64,000 bases of DNA from Tessaracoccus defluvii (GTDB lineage Bacteria > Actinomycetota > Actinomycetes > Propionibacteriales > Propionibacteriaceae). The DNA lies in NCBI RefSeq assembly GCF_014489575.1, contig NZ_CP060789.1, positions 682,001-746,000 of the forward strand, given 5' to 3'. This document shows, in pieces, positions 1-8,984 of the stretch. A model generated the notes under the pieces. That model made no database searches. It had not been told where the DNA came from and saw nothing but the letters and a program-made list of their open reading frames with translations. The translations under genes were made by a program, and so were the position numbers. Numbering within the stretch: the first letter of the stretch is position 1; each line of letters starts with the position of its first letter.

Positions 1-5
1 ATACA

Positions 6-911
6 TCAGTGCTTCTCCGCCTCTGCGACGATCCGTTTCGCGGCGGCCTCGAAGATGTCGTCGGCGTCCATCCGCTCGAGTTCCTCCGTCAATAGATCGG
101 TCAGGGGGCGACGGCGCAGCGCCACGGTCCGCTCCGGCTGCCCGGGGGTCTGGTATGTAGCGCTGCCGCCGGAGACCCGGCGCACCGCGATGTCCCCCTT
201 CGGCGTCGTCAGCACGACGGCGTTGACGCCGGGCTGGTCGCCGAGGCCCTGCTCCACCGTCAGCCCGAGGCGTTCCTCGAGCCAGGCGGTGAGCAGCGTG
301 GCCGGGGCGTTGTCCGCCGCGGCGAGCACGCGGGCGCCAGTGACGGGTGCCTCGGTCTGGTCGAGGGCGGCGGCGAGGAGGGCACGCCAGCTCGTGAGGC
401 GGGTCCAGGTCAGATCCGTATCGCCCTTCGCAAGGTTGCGGGCCCGCAGCAGCAGCGCGGCCTGAGGATCCGGGCAGGCTGCGGCATCGGTGATGCGCCG
501 GTTGGCGAGCGAGCCGATCGGGTCGGCGCGCAGGTCAGCCGGCGCCTCCCGGGGCCACCAGGCGATGGTCGGGCTGTCCGGGAGCAGCAGGGGCAGGCAG
601 ATCGCGTCGCCGTGGTCGACCAGTGGCCCGTGCAGGCGCAGCACGAGAAGGTCGCCGGGAAGGCCCTCGCCGATCTGGATGGTGGCGTCCAGGCGGGGCG
701 TGTCACCAGCGACCGTGGTGACCACGATGACACGGGACGGGTGGGCGGTCGCGGAGGCGCGGGCCGCCTCCAGCGCGTCGTTGAAGTGCTCGTCGTCGGT
801 GGAGATCAGCAGGGTCAGCACGAGGCCGCCGCTGCCTCCGGAGCGCTGCCGCGCGTCGAGCAGGGCAGAGGCGACCTCGCGGGACGAGGTGTCGGTGAGT
901 TCGATGATCAC
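6..911 (-). CDS. opcA: OpcA, glucose-6-phosphate dehydrogenase assembly protein
   Basis: A 301-residue protein directly downstream of zwf on the same strand, separated by 12 bases. OpcA is the actinobacterial and cyanobacterial partner that assembles or activates glucose-6-phosphate dehydrogenase. Length and gene position match the family. The start ATG opens with MIIELTDTSS, the usual OpcA N-terminus, and the central WWPREAP stretch is typical. There is no signal peptide or membrane segment, so it should be cytoplasmic. It is co-transcribed with zwf. The call rests on recognisable sequence plus context. The stop codon lies at the left edge of the window, so whether a 6-phosphogluconolactonase gene follows cannot be seen. 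Confidence 0.93.
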   Translation of the reverse strand: MIIELTDTSSREVASALLDARQRSGGSGGLVLTLLISTDDEHFNDALEAARASATAHPSRVIVVTTVAGDTPRLDATIQIGEGLPGDLLVLRLHGPLVDHGDAICLPLLLPDSPTIAWWPREAPADLRADPIGSLANRRITDAAACPDPQAALLLRARNLAKGDTDLTWTRLTSWRALLAAALDQTEAPVTGARVLAAADNAPATLLTAWLEERLGLTVEQGLGDQPGVNAVVLTTPKGDIAVRRVSGGSATYQTPGQPERTVALRRRPLTDLLTEELERMDADDIFEAAAKRIVAEAEKH

Positions 912-923
912 GTGCGGGTCTCC

Positions 924-2453
924 TTACGGCCTGCGCCAGACGAAGCCGTCGCGGGCGAGCATGTCGAGGCCGCTCCTCGGGCCCCAGGTGCCGGCGCGGT
1001 ACTCCTCGGGGGCCTCATCGAGCGACGACCAGTAGTCGAGGACAGGGTCGAGGATCTGCCAGCTGAGCTCGACCTCCTCCTGCTGCGGGAACAGCGGCGG
1101 GTCGCCGAGCAGCACGTCGAGGATGAGGCGCTCGTAGGCCTCCGGAGACGACTCGGTGAACGAGCCGCCGTAGCCGAAGTCCATCGACACCTCACGGATC
1201 TCCATCTGCGTGCCGGGGACCTTCGCGCCGAACCGCAGCGTCACGCCCTCGTCGGGCTGGATGCGCATGACGAGCGCGTTGGTGCCGAGCTCCTCGGTGT
1301 CGGTGGCCGTGAACGGCAGGTGCGGTGCGCGCTTGAAGTTCAGCGCCACCTCGGTCACGCGGCGCGGCATGCGCTTGGCGGTGCGCAGGTAGAACGGCAC
1401 CCCGGCCCAGCGGCGGTTCTCGATGTCGACGCGGATCGCGGCGTACGTCTCAGTCGAGGAGTCGGCGGCGACGCCGTCCTCCTCGCGGTAGCCGATGACC
1501 TGCTGCCCGCCCTGCCAGCCGGCCGCATACTGGCCGCGGGCGGTGTGGAGGTCGTAGCGCCCGGGGACGCGGGCCGCGGCGAGGACCTTCTTCTTCTCGG
1601 TGCGCAGCTGCGACGCCTCGAAGCTCGTCGGCTCCTCCATGGCGGCGAGGGCCAGGAGCTGCAGCAGGTGGTTCTGCATCACGTCGCGGGCGATGCCGAT
1701 GCCGTCGAAATAGCCGGCGCGGCCGCCGATGCCGATGTCCTCGGCCATCGTGATCTGGACGTGGCTGACGTAGTGGTTGTTCCAGATCGGCTCGAACATC
1801 TGGTTGGCGAAGCGCAGCGCCAGCATGTTCTGCACCGTCTCCTTGCCGAGGTAGTGGTCGATGCGGAACACCTCCTGCGGCTGGAAGAGGGTCTCGACGA
1901 CACGGTTGAGTTCCTTGGCGGAGGCGAGGTCGTGGCCGAAGGGCTTCTCGATGACCACCCGGTTCCAGTTGCCCACCTTGCGTTCCGCGAGGCCGTGGCG
2001 CGACAGCTGCGCCATGACCTGCTCGAAGCCCGACGGCGGGATCGACAGGTAGAAGGCGTGGTTGCCGCCGGTGCCGCGGGCACTGTCCAGGTCGGTGATG
2101 GTCTCGCGCAGCTTCTCGAAGGACTCGTCGGAGTCGAAGGTGCCCGAGACGAAACGGATGCCCTCGAGCAGCTGCTGCCACACCTCCTCCCGGAACGGGG
2201 TGCGGGCATGCTCCTTGACGGCGTCGTGCACGACCTGGGCGAAGTCCTGATCCTCCCAGTCGCGGCGGGCGAAGCCGACGAGCCCGAAGCCGGGCGGCAG
2301 GAGGCCACGGTTGGCCAGATCGTAGACGGCGGGCATCAGCTTCTTGCGCGACAGATCGCCGGTCACACCGAAGATCACGAGGACGCAGGGGCCCGCGACG
2401 CGGGGGAGCCGGCGGTCCTGGGGGGCGCGCAGCGGGTTCACGTAGTCGTTCAT
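924..2453 (-). CDS. zwf: Glucose-6-phosphate 1-dehydrogenase
   Basis: A 509-residue cytoplasmic enzyme that oxidises glucose 6-phosphate to 6-phosphogluconolactone with NADP, the entry step of the oxidative pentose-phosphate pathway. The N-terminal Rossmann motif GVTGDLSRKKL (about residues 30-40) and the catalytic RIDHYLGKE motif (about residue 200) are intact. The frame is open for 22 codons upstream, but the MNDYVNPLRAPQDRR start at 2453 is preferred: it matches the family N-terminus, and the extra codons are arginine-rich and run into the divergent promoter. It forms an operon with opcA. Length is normal. Confidence 0.97.
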   Translation of the reverse strand: MNDYVNPLRAPQDRRLPRVAGPCVLVIFGVTGDLSRKKLMPAVYDLANRGLLPPGFGLVGFARRDWEDQDFAQVVHDAVKEHARTPFREEVWQQLLEGIRFVSGTFDSDESFEKLRETITDLDSARGTGGNHAFYLSIPPSGFEQVMAQLSRHGLAERKVGNWNRVVIEKPFGHDLASAKELNRVVETLFQPQEVFRIDHYLGKETVQNMLALRFANQMFEPIWNNHYVSHVQITMAEDIGIGGRAGYFDGIGIARDVMQNHLLQLLALAAMEEPTSFEASQLRTEKKKVLAAARVPGRYDLHTARGQYAAGWQGGQQVIGYREEDGVAADSSTETYAAIRVDIENRRWAGVPFYLRTAKRMPRRVTEVALNFKRAPHLPFTATDTEELGTNALVMRIQPDEGVTLRFGAKVPGTQMEIREVSMDFGYGGSFTESSPEAYERLILDVLLGDPPLFPQQEEVELSWQILDPVLDYWSSLDEAPEEYRAGTWGPRSGLDMLARDGFVWRRP

Positions 2454-2572
2454 CGGGGTCAACACTAGCCGGATCGCGAATCCTCTTCTCCGTCTGCCCG
2501 CGGCCGATTCCTTGGGCACCGGGCCCGGCGCGGCTAGACTGCCCGGGGTATTCCCGTGTGAATGAGGTGCGA
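2454..2572. promoter_or_regulatory. Divergent intergenic region zwf / ctaB
   Basis: This 119-base gap lies between two genes that point away from each other, so it must contain the zwf-opcA and ctaB promoters. No convincing -35/-10 pair was identified. Close to ctaB the sequence GAGGTG sits six bases before the GTG at 2573, which is why that GTG is taken as the ctaB start rather than the GTG at 2558. Confidence 0.45.
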
Positions 2573-3492
2573 GTGACCGTCAGTACTGCGGCCGAGTCGT
2601 CGCGAGCGGGTGTCGCGGATGTGATCAAGGCGTATGTCGCCCTCACGAAGCCGCGCATCATCGAGTTGCTGCTGGTGACCACCGTGCCGGCCATGTTCCT
2701 GGCAGCCGGTGGGTTGCCCCCCTGGCAGCTGATCATCTGGACGATGCTCGGCGGCCTTTTCGCCGCCGCCTCCGCGAACACCTTCAACTGCGTACTGGAC
2801 GCCGACATCGACGAGGTGATGCGCCGCACGCGCCGCCGCCCCGTCCCGCGGCACCAGGTCTCCACGCGCAACGCCACCGTGTTCGGGGTCCTGCTGGGCA
2901 TTCTCGCCACGCTCGTCCTCGGCTTCGGCGCCAACTGGCTGTCGGCGATTCTCGCGCTGGTCGCCAACGCGTTCTATGTCTTCGTCTACACGATGTGGCT
3001 GAAGCGCCGCACCTGGCAGAACATCGTGTGGGGCGGCATCGCCGGCTGCTTCCCCCTCTGATCGGCTGGACGGCGGTGACGGGTTCCGTCGCGTGGCCGC
3101 CGCTGATCATGTTCGCCATCGTGTTCCTGTGGACCCCGCCGCACACCTGGGCGCTCGCGTTCCGGTACAAGGAGGACTACGCGGCCGCGGGGGTCCCCAT
3201 GCTCCCGGTGGTGCGCCCCGCGCCGAAGGTCGCGGCCCAGATCTTCTGGTACTCGCTGGCGACGGTCGTCGTCTCCCTGCTGCTGTGGCCTGTCACCCCG
3301 ACGGGATGGCTCTACCCGGGGGCCGCGCTCGTGTTCGGCTCCATCCTCCTGCTGGAGGCCGTGGCACTGTGGCGGCGGGCCCGCGCGGGCCTCGAAGGGG
3401 CCCAGTTGAAGGCCATGCGGCTGTTCCACTGGTCGAACACCTATCTGGCGCTGCTGTTCCTGGCGATCGCGCTGGACCCGCTGCTCTTCTGA
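2573..3492 (+). CDS. ctaB: Protoheme IX farnesyltransferase (heme O synthase), frameshifted as sequenced
   Basis: A UbiA-family integral membrane prenyltransferase that converts heme B to heme O for the aa3-type oxidase. The N-terminal part has the expected YVALTKPRIIELLL start and the Asp-rich site NCVLDADIDEVMRRT with RRPVP. The ORF stops after GIAGCFPL at 3061, but the remainder (LIGWTAVTGS..., WTPPHTWALA, then FHWSNTYLALLFL) continues at once in another frame to 3492. Adding one C to the C5 run at about 3052-3056 restores a protein of about 306 residues, the family length. A base-calling error is likelier than a pseudogene because the gene is otherwise intact. Its usual partner ctaA lies at 11.5-12.4 kb. 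Confidence 0.9.
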
Positions 3493-3538
3493 CGGGGGCG
3501 ACGCCCGGGCCGTCGTCGCGCGACCTAGGGTGGAGCCC

Positions 3539-4842
3539 GTGAGTGCCGACGCGTACCTGACCGAGCTGCCCGACGGAACCGTCAAGCAGCGCAATCCCTT
3601 CACCGGCACCGAGGTCTGGACCGTGCCGGGCCGTGGCAACCGGCCCCTCGGCCTGCCGCATCCCCACGCGCGGTCCCTGACGCCGTCCGACCTCACGCAC
3701 GCGTGCGCCTTCTGTGTCGGGCGCTATCTCGAGACGCCGCCCGAGAAGTCCCGTGTGCTGCGCGACGCGGCAGGTTGGCGGGTCGTCGAGGCCGTCCAGG
3801 CCCACGCCGCGCTGGACACGGTCGCCGAGTTCCGCCGCGTGCCGAACCTGTTCGAGATCCTCGGCTACGAGTACTGGAACCAGAACCACGGCTTCACTCT
3901 GCCCGCCGCGGTGCGTCGCCGCCGCGACGTCTACCTGGCCTCGGCCGAGGGCCGTGCCCACGTGGCCGCGGTCATGGCGGCGAAGCTGCGGGCGTCGGGC
4001 CTCGACCCCACCCTGCTGCCGGAGGACCACCTGCTGGAGCGGGCCACCGGATTCTTCGGCGGAGGGCACGACGTCATCATCGCCCGCCGCCACTTCGTCG
4101 ACGACGCCGCCACGGACGCGGAACTGGCATCGTCGGGGACCCTCACGCCGGACGAGCACGCCCGGTTCATCGCCTACGCGGCTGACGCGGCCCGCGACGG
4201 CTACGCCCAGAACCCCCACGCGCGCTACGTCGTCGTGTTCCAGAACTGGCTCCGCCCGGCCGGCGCCTCGTTCGATCACCTGCACAAGCAGGTGGTGGCG
4301 GTCGATGAGGTGGGCGGGCAGCAGGAGGCGGTTCTGCGCAGGGTCGCGGACAATCCGAATGTCTTCAACGACGACGCCCTGAACGTCGCGGTCGCGCAGG
4401 GGCTCGTGATCGCCGCCAATGCCCACTGCATCGCGTTCGCCGGCTTCGGCCACCGGTACCCGACGATCGAGGTGTACTCCACCTCCGCCACCTGCGAGCC
4501 GTGGAGTCACACGGAGGCCGAGCTGCGCGGAGTCTCCGATGTGCTGCACGCGGTGCACGCGGCGCTGGGGCCGACGTGCCGTGCAATGAGGAGTGGCACT
4601 ACCGGCCCGCCGGGGTCACGGCGGCGATGCCGTGGCGCATCATGGTGAAGCTCCGGGTCTCGACGCTGGCCGGTTTCGAGGGGGCGACCAAGCTCTACCT
4701 GAACACGGTCGCACCGGCTACGCTACGTGAGCGCCTCGTGCCGCGGCTCCTCGAGCTGCGTGCGACCGGGACCGTCTCCGGCGATCTCGCGATCGGCGGC
4801 GAGGCGGACATCCGCCCCGACCCGCTGCCCCAGCCCGGGTAG
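3539..4842 (+). CDS. DUF4921 family protein (GalT/HIT-like fold), frameshifted as sequenced
   Basis: This matches the actinobacterial DUF4921 family, which resembles galactose-1-phosphate uridylyltransferases. Visible landmarks are DGTVKQRNPFTGTEVW near the N-terminus, a CxxC-type CAFC metal site at about residue 57, FDHLHKQ (the HIT-like HxH active-site motif) at about residue 245, and GFGHRYPTIEVYS. The frame breaks after HAALGPT; the conserved tail (CNEEWHYRP, WRIMVKLRVSTLAGFEG, KLYLNT) continues in another frame to 4842. One extra G in the G4 run at 4567-4570 repairs it. The GTG at 3539 is preferred over 3530 because GGAG lies just upstream. A nucleotidyl-transfer or phosphorylase-like activity is inference; no substrate is known to me. 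Confidence 0.8.
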
Positions 4843-4867
4843 CGGCCGGCACTCCGAGAGGGACCAC

Positions 4868-6283
4868 ATGACCACGGCACGACCACGGGGCGTCATCGGG
4901 ATCCTCATCGCCGCGGCCTTCGTGGTCATCCTCAACGAGACGACCATGAACGTGGCGCTGAGCGCCATCATGGAGGACTTCTCCGTCACCGAACGCACCG
5001 CGCAGTGGCTGACCACAGCGTTCATGCTGACGATGGCCGTCGTGATCCCCGTGACAGGGTGGCTGCTGGACCGGCTGTCCACCAGGACGGTGTTCGTCAT
5101 CGCGATGGCGACGTTCAGCCTCGGGACGCTGCTGTGTGCCCTGGCTCCCACGTTCGGGCTGCTCCTCGGCGGCCGGGTGGTGCAGGCGACGGGCACGGCC
5201 GTGATGATGCCGCTGCTCATGACGACCGTGATGCGGCTCGTCCCGGCCAGGGAACGCGGCGCCATGATGGGCAACATCTCGATGGTGATCGCCGTGGCGC
5301 CCGCCGTCGGGCCGACCCTGTCGGGCGCCATCCTGTCGGTCGGCTCGTGGCAGGCCATCTTCGCGACGGTGCTGCCTATCGCGCTCCTGATGCTGGGACT
5401 CGGCTGGTGGCGGCTCGAGTCGGTGGGGGAGCCGGTCCGGACCCCGCTCGACCTGGCCTCCGTCGCGCTGACCGCCGCGGGTTTCGGGCCGCTGATCTAC
5501 GGCCTGAGCCTCATCGGGGCAGCCGACGTGGAGTTCTGGGTGCCGATGCTGAGCATCGGCGTCGGCATCGGGGCGCTGGTGGCGTTCACCGCCCGCCAGC
5601 TGGTGCTGCAGGGACGCGGCACGGCGTTCCTGGACCTGCGGACCTTCACGCACCCGTCCTTCACCGTCGCGCTGACGATGCTCGCCATCGCGATGATGGC
5701 GCTGTTCGGGTCGATCATCATGCTGCCGCTGCTGCTGAAGCGGGCCTACGGTCTCGACGAACTCCAGATCGGACTCATGCTGCTGCCTGGCGGCGTCGCG
5801 ATGGGGCTCCTGTCGCCGTTCGTCGGCCGCGTGTTCGATCGGCTCGGCCCCCGCGTCCTCGTGGTGCCCGCTAGCTTCGTCGTGCTGGGCGTGTTCTGGT
5901 TCTTCTCGACGCTCAGCCTCGCGACGCCGTGGTGGGCGGTCATGTGCGGGCACATCCTCATGAGCGTGGCCTTCGCCTCGATCTTCACTCCGCTGTTCAC
6001 CGTCGCGATGGGGTCGCTGCCCGGTGTCCTCTACTCGCACGGGTCTGCCGTGATCGGCGCCATTCAGCAGGTGGCAGGGGCGGCCGGCACGGCGCTGTTC
6101 GTGACGGTGTTCGCGATGCAGACGGCGGCGGCCGAGCCGATCGTCGGCTCGCACGCCGAGGCGATGCTGGCCGGGTCCCACTGGGCCTTCCTCGGCGCCG
6201 GAGCTGTGTGGACGGCGGCGCTGATCTGCGGCTTCTTCCTGCGCAGGCCGGCAGGCGAGGCCGAGCCGGCGCCGGTGCACTGA
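4868..6283 (+). CDS. MFS drug:H+ antiporter, DHA2 family
   Basis: A 471-residue polytopic membrane protein of the major facilitator superfamily, long enough for 14 helices as in the DHA2 (EmrB/QacA/Lmr) group. Early features are LNETTMNVALSAI and QWLTTAFMLTMAVVIP in helices 1-2, WLLDRLSTR for the loop 2-3 motif A region, and GGRVVQATGTAVMMP in helix 4. The ORF is open far upstream, but the ATG at 4868 has GAGAGG eight bases before it and gives the family N-terminus. It probably exports small hydrophobic drugs or metabolites; the substrate is unknown. It ends at a strong terminator shared with the convergent lipoprotein gene. Confidence 0.88.
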   Translation: MTTARPRGVIGILIAAAFVVILNETTMNVALSAIMEDFSVTERTAQWLTTAFMLTMAVVIPVTGWLLDRLSTRTVFVIAMATFSLGTLLCALAPTFGLLLGGRVVQATGTAVMMPLLMTTVMRLVPARERGAMMGNISMVIAVAPAVGPTLSGAILSVGSWQAIFATVLPIALLMLGLGWWRLESVGEPVRTPLDLASVALTAAGFGPLIYGLSLIGAADVEFWVPMLSIGVGIGALVAFTARQLVLQGRGTAFLDLRTFTHPSFTVALTMLAIAMMALFGSIIMLPLLLKRAYGLDELQIGLMLLPGGVAMGLLSPFVGRVFDRLGPRVLVVPASFVVLGVFWFFSTLSLATPWWAVMCGHILMSVAFASIFTPLFTVAMGSLPGVLYSHGSAVIGAIQQVAGAAGTALFVTVFAMQTAAAEPIVGSHAEAMLAGSHWAFLGAGAVWTAALICGFFLRRPAGEAEPAPVH

Positions 6284-6295
6284 GCGGGACGCGAA

Positions 6296-6322
6296 ACGGC
6301 GCGGCCCTGTGGGCCGCGCCGT
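6296..6322. terminator. Bidirectional stem-loop terminator
   Basis: A perfect 12-bp inverted repeat (6296-6307 with 6311-6322) and a 3-base loop sit between the convergent MFS and lipoprotein genes. There is no strong T-run, as is common in GC-rich Actinobacteria. Confidence 0.8.
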
Positions 6323-6338
6323 CCGGGTGGAGCAGGGG

Positions 6339-6767
6339 TCAGGCGGAGCAGAGCTTCGTCAGGTTCTCGCCGGAGGTGGACAGCTTGGTGCTCGCCGTCT
6401 CCAGGTCGCCGGAGAGTTCCGCGAGCGCGTTGATGTCGCCGTCGGTGAGACCGTCGAACAGGGCTCCGAACTCGCTGATGCCGGTCTTGAACTCGCCGAG
6501 TGCCGACTTGACCTCAGCGTTGGTGACCTTCGTCTCGGCATCCCCGATGGAGGAGGCGAGGGTCGTGAAGGCGTCCTTCATCGCGGCGTAGTCGCCGGTT
6601 CCGGCGGAGGCGAGGGTCGTCGGGATGTCGGCGGAGGCCTTTTCGACGGTCTCCTGGGCTATCTTGCAGGCGTCGGCGGTCGACTGGGCCGAGCCGCAGG
6701 CGCCGAGAGTGAGGACGAGGACGCCAGAGAGGCCGGCGAGGATGATTCGGTTCATTCGGTTCAGCAC
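6339..6767 (-). CDS. Small putative lipoprotein
   Basis: A 142-residue protein with a lipoprotein signal. A short basic start is followed by the hydrophobic stretch IILAGLSGVLVLTL and a lipobox ending in LGAC at about residue 24, so the mature protein would be diacylated on that Cys and anchored outside the membrane. The rest is Ala/Thr/Lys-rich and helical in appearance, with a second Cys near the end (LTKLCSA). The GTG at 6767 is chosen because AGGA lies eight bases upstream; the internal ATG at 6755 has no such site. No family was recognised; it resembles the many short alpha-helical actinobacterial lipoproteins. Confidence 0.75.
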   Translation of the reverse strand: MLNRMNRIILAGLSGVLVLTLGACGSAQSTADACKIAQETVEKASADIPTTLASAGTGDYAAMKDAFTTLASSIGDAETKVTNAEVKSALGEFKTGISEFGALFDGLTDGDINALAELSGDLETASTKLSTSGENLTKLCSA

Positions 6768-6812
6768 GCGGGCATCCTACCGTGACCGGGGGCCAGGGGC
6801 CGAGGACGCAGT

Positions 6813-6843
6813 GTGGGCCGCCGTCCATCCGACGGCGGCCCAC
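6813..6843. terminator. Stem-loop terminator
   Basis: A perfect 13-bp inverted repeat (6813-6825 with 6831-6843) with a 5-base loop lies just past the stop of the secreted-protein gene at 6866. Confidence 0.78.
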
Positions 6844-6865
6844 GGCCTTGTGCTGGGAATGTGGC

Positions 6866-7486
6866 TCAGCGGAACTCGGGCAGGGGGCAGTGGCCACCCA
6901 TGAACGGAACCTTGATCAGGACCCCGCAGGCGATCCCGCGGATCTCGCGGTAGAGGTTGATCATGGCGTCGCCAGTGACGCGGGTGTTGATGACGCGGAC
7001 GGAGGCGACCCGGTTCGCGATCCAGACAGGCACATCGGCTGAGTAGAGAGCCTTGCGCTCGTTCATGCTCCAGGCCCACAGCTTGGCGTCGACGCCCCAC
7101 TGGGCCGGCTTGGTCACGCCGATGGTGCCGCCGCACTTGTCGTACAGGACCATGAGGGTGCCGCCGGTGTAGCCCATGCCCCAGTAACTGTTGTACAGGT
7201 GGACCTGGGCGGTCACCAGGCCTGTGTTGCGGTTGACGCTCCCGGAGGTGTCCATGTGCAGGCCGCCGGTCAACGGCCAGTTGCGCTCGCGGAACTGGAG
7301 GGCGGGGATGTAGCCGGGGGTGCCGACCGGGTCCAGGCAGGCCGTGGACGACGTCGAGGTGCTGTCGGGCAGGGGATCCGAAGGCCGCGGCAGAGCGTTG
7401 GCGGCGGGGGCAGTCATGGCCAGAGCGCTGGCGCTGAGGACGACGGCGAGGGCGAAGCGGGTGAGGCGGGTCTTGAGGAATCGCAT
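6866..7486 (-). CDS. Secreted protein of unknown function
   Basis: A 206-residue protein with a clear Sec signal peptide: MRFLKTRLTRF basic region, the hydrophobic AVVLSASALAMTAPA core and a likely cleavage after AANA (about residue 31). The mature part has Cys residues in CLDP, DKCGG, IACG and GHCP, which could pair as disulfides outside the cell. The start ATG at 7486 has AGGAGA at a good distance; the longer open frame upstream is ignored because it would bury the signal peptide. No family was recognised. The neighbouring gene (7601-8293) encodes a sensor kinase on the same strand, so the two may be related, but this is only proximity. Confidence 0.75.
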   Translation of the reverse strand: MRFLKTRLTRFALAVVLSASALAMTAPAANALPRPSDPLPDSTSTSSTACLDPVGTPGYIPALQFRERNWPLTGGLHMDTSGSVNRNTGLVTAQVHLYNSYWGMGYTGGTLMVLYDKCGGTIGVTKPAQWGVDAKLWAWSMNERKALYSADVPVWIANRVASVRVINTRVTGDAMINLYREIRGIACGVLIKVPFMGGHCPLPEFR

Positions 7487-7600
7487 GTCGGGTCTCCTGT
7501 GTTCCTGGTGCCCGGTCCGTCCGGGCAGCACCAGCTTCCGCCGCCGGGTGTCCCGCCAGGAAGGGACATTGGCCCCTCGCGTCCGGGACCACGTCACGCT

Positions 7601-8293
7601 TCAGCGGGGCAGCTGGAGCCGGACCGCGGTGCCCGCGGGGCCGCTGTCGACGACGAGCCGTCCGCCCAGCTCCTCGGCGCGCTCCCGCATCGACTGCAGG
7701 CCCACGCCACCGTCGCGCACCCTGGCCCCGCCCGTGCCGTCGTCGACGACCTCGGCCAGCAGCTGCCCGGCCGGGCAGTCGAGGCGGATCCGCACCTGCG
7801 CCGCCCCCGAGTGGCGGGCCGCGTTGGCCAAGGCCTCCGTGATGATCCGGAAGGCGGCCACCTCGACGGCGGCGTCGAGGGGAGGCAGCGGCGCTGCCGC
7901 TTCGACGGTGACGGACGGCACCGGCCCGATAGCACCTGCCCGCTGCTCGAGCGCCGCGAGGAGTCCCCGGTCGAGGGCACCGGGGCGCAGCCCGTCGACG
8001 ATCCGGCGGATCTCCCGATTGCACTCGGCCAGCGTCTCCTGCATCGCCTCGAGCAGGTCGTCGGCCGCATTCGAGCGAGCGGCCGCGGCCACCTGCATGC
8101 GCGCACCGACGATGGCGGGGCCCAGCCCGTCGTGGAGATCGCGGCGGATCCGCAGCCGCTCCTCCTCCCGGCTGCGGACGAGCCGGTGACGCGCCTCGCG
8201 CAGCTCGAGGGTGACCCGGTAGGAGCGGGCGGCGAGGGCCGCCTCCGGAGCAGCGGACTGCGGAAACCCGGAGCCGGGGGGAGGTGCGGCCAA
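7601..8293 (-). CDS. Short soluble NarL-type histidine kinase
   Basis: About 230 residues containing only the transmitter of a HisKA_3 sensor kinase. The phospho-acceptor motif is RRDLHDGLGPAIVGA (His near residue 53); the ATPase motifs are TEALANAARHS (N box), VVDDGTGG (G1) and GGVGLQSMRERAEELGG (G2). There is no sensor or membrane domain: the reading frame opens only from a TTG at 8293, where the divergent response-regulator gene begins. The kinase is therefore naturally cytoplasmic or has lost its N-terminus. The true start may lie inside, and no Shine-Dalgarno site settles it. It presumably pairs with the regulator at 8293-8967. Confidence 0.8.
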   Translation of the reverse strand: MAAPPPGSGFPQSAAPEAALAARSYRVTLELREARHRLVRSREEERLRIRRDLHDGLGPAIVGARMQVAAAARSNAADDLLEAMQETLAECNREIRRIVDGLRPGALDRGLLAALEQRAGAIGPVPSVTVEAAAPLPPLDAAVEVAAFRIITEALANAARHSGAAQVRIRLDCPAGQLLAEVVDDGTGGARVRDGGVGLQSMRERAEELGGRLVVDSGPAGTAVRLQLPR

Positions 8294-8967
8294 TGGAGGC
8301 AGCGGAACCCGACGGGGCGGCGGGCGACACCGTCCTCATCGTCGATGACCACCCCGTGGTCCGCAGCGGCCTCACGGCGCTCCTGCGCGGCGAGGACTGG
8401 GTGGGACGCGTGGTGGAGGCCGACTGCGTCGCCGAGGCGGAACGGATCGCCTCCCTGCACCCGATCCGCGTGGCGGTCGTCGACGTCGGCCTGCCCGACG
8501 GCGACGGCGTGGAGCTGACCCGTCGGCTGCGCCTCGCGCATCCGGGGCTGGCCGTCCTGGTGCTGACGATGACGGCGGAGCCGGACCTGGCGCGCGCGGT
8601 GCTGGCGGCCGGAGGCTCCGGCTTCCTCGTCAAGGAGACCGGCCCGGATCTGCTCCTGGCGGCCCTGCGCACCGTGCGTGACGGCGGCCTCGTCGTCGGC
8701 CCGCACCTGCCCGATGCCCACCGGGTGCTCGCTGCGCCGACGCCGGGGGAGGGCACGCCAGGCACGGGTCCGTTTGCTGCGCTGACGCCGCGTGAGCTGC
8801 AGTTGGTACGGCTGGTGGCCTCCGGCGCCAGCAACCCGCGCATCGCACGGCAGCTGGCGGTGGCGGACAAGACCGTCCGCAATCAGCTGTCGGCGCTCCT
8901 GGTCAAGGTCGGAGCGGCGGACAGGGTCCAGTTGGCGCTGCTGGCCCGCGACGCCGGGATCGCCTGA
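8293..8967 (+). CDS. NarL/LuxR-family response regulator
   Basis: A 224-residue two-domain regulator. The receiver domain has the acidic pair in LIVDDHP, the phospho-acceptor Asp in VAVVDVGLPDGDG (about residue 58) and the conserved Lys in FLVKE. The C-terminal LuxR helix-turn-helix begins LTPRELQLVRLVASG and includes NPRIARQLAVADKTVRNQLS. The ATG at 8293 is used; its 5' end coincides with that of the divergent kinase gene, so no separate promoter space exists between them. The targets may include the secreted protein at 6866-7486, which is inference. Confidence 0.9.
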   Translation: MEAAEPDGAAGDTVLIVDDHPVVRSGLTALLRGEDWVGRVVEADCVAEAERIASLHPIRVAVVDVGLPDGDGVELTRRLRLAHPGLAVLVLTMTAEPDLARAVLAAGGSGFLVKETGPDLLLAALRTVRDGGLVVGPHLPDAHRVLAAPTPGEGTPGTGPFAALTPRELQLVRLVASGASNPRIARQLAVADKTVRNQLSALLVKVGAADRVQLALLARDAGIA

Positions 8968-8984
8968 CGCGCGCGGGGGAGGTG

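Noticed and set aside
612-2468. Long plus-strand open frame (618 codons) opposite opcA/zwf
   Set aside because: It is antisense to two certain genes, with Arg/Val/Leu/Gly-rich composition typical of GC-rich shadow frames.
4718-6280. 520-codon minus-strand frame opposite the MFS gene
   Set aside because: Extremely rich in His/Arg/Gln/Gly, no domain, and opposite a clear transporter; a GC-skew shadow.
7487-7600. Independent gene between the secreted protein and the kinase
   Set aside because: The frame open upstream of the secreted protein's ATG carries no ribosome-binding site and would bury the signal peptide; the gap is taken as promoter sequence.
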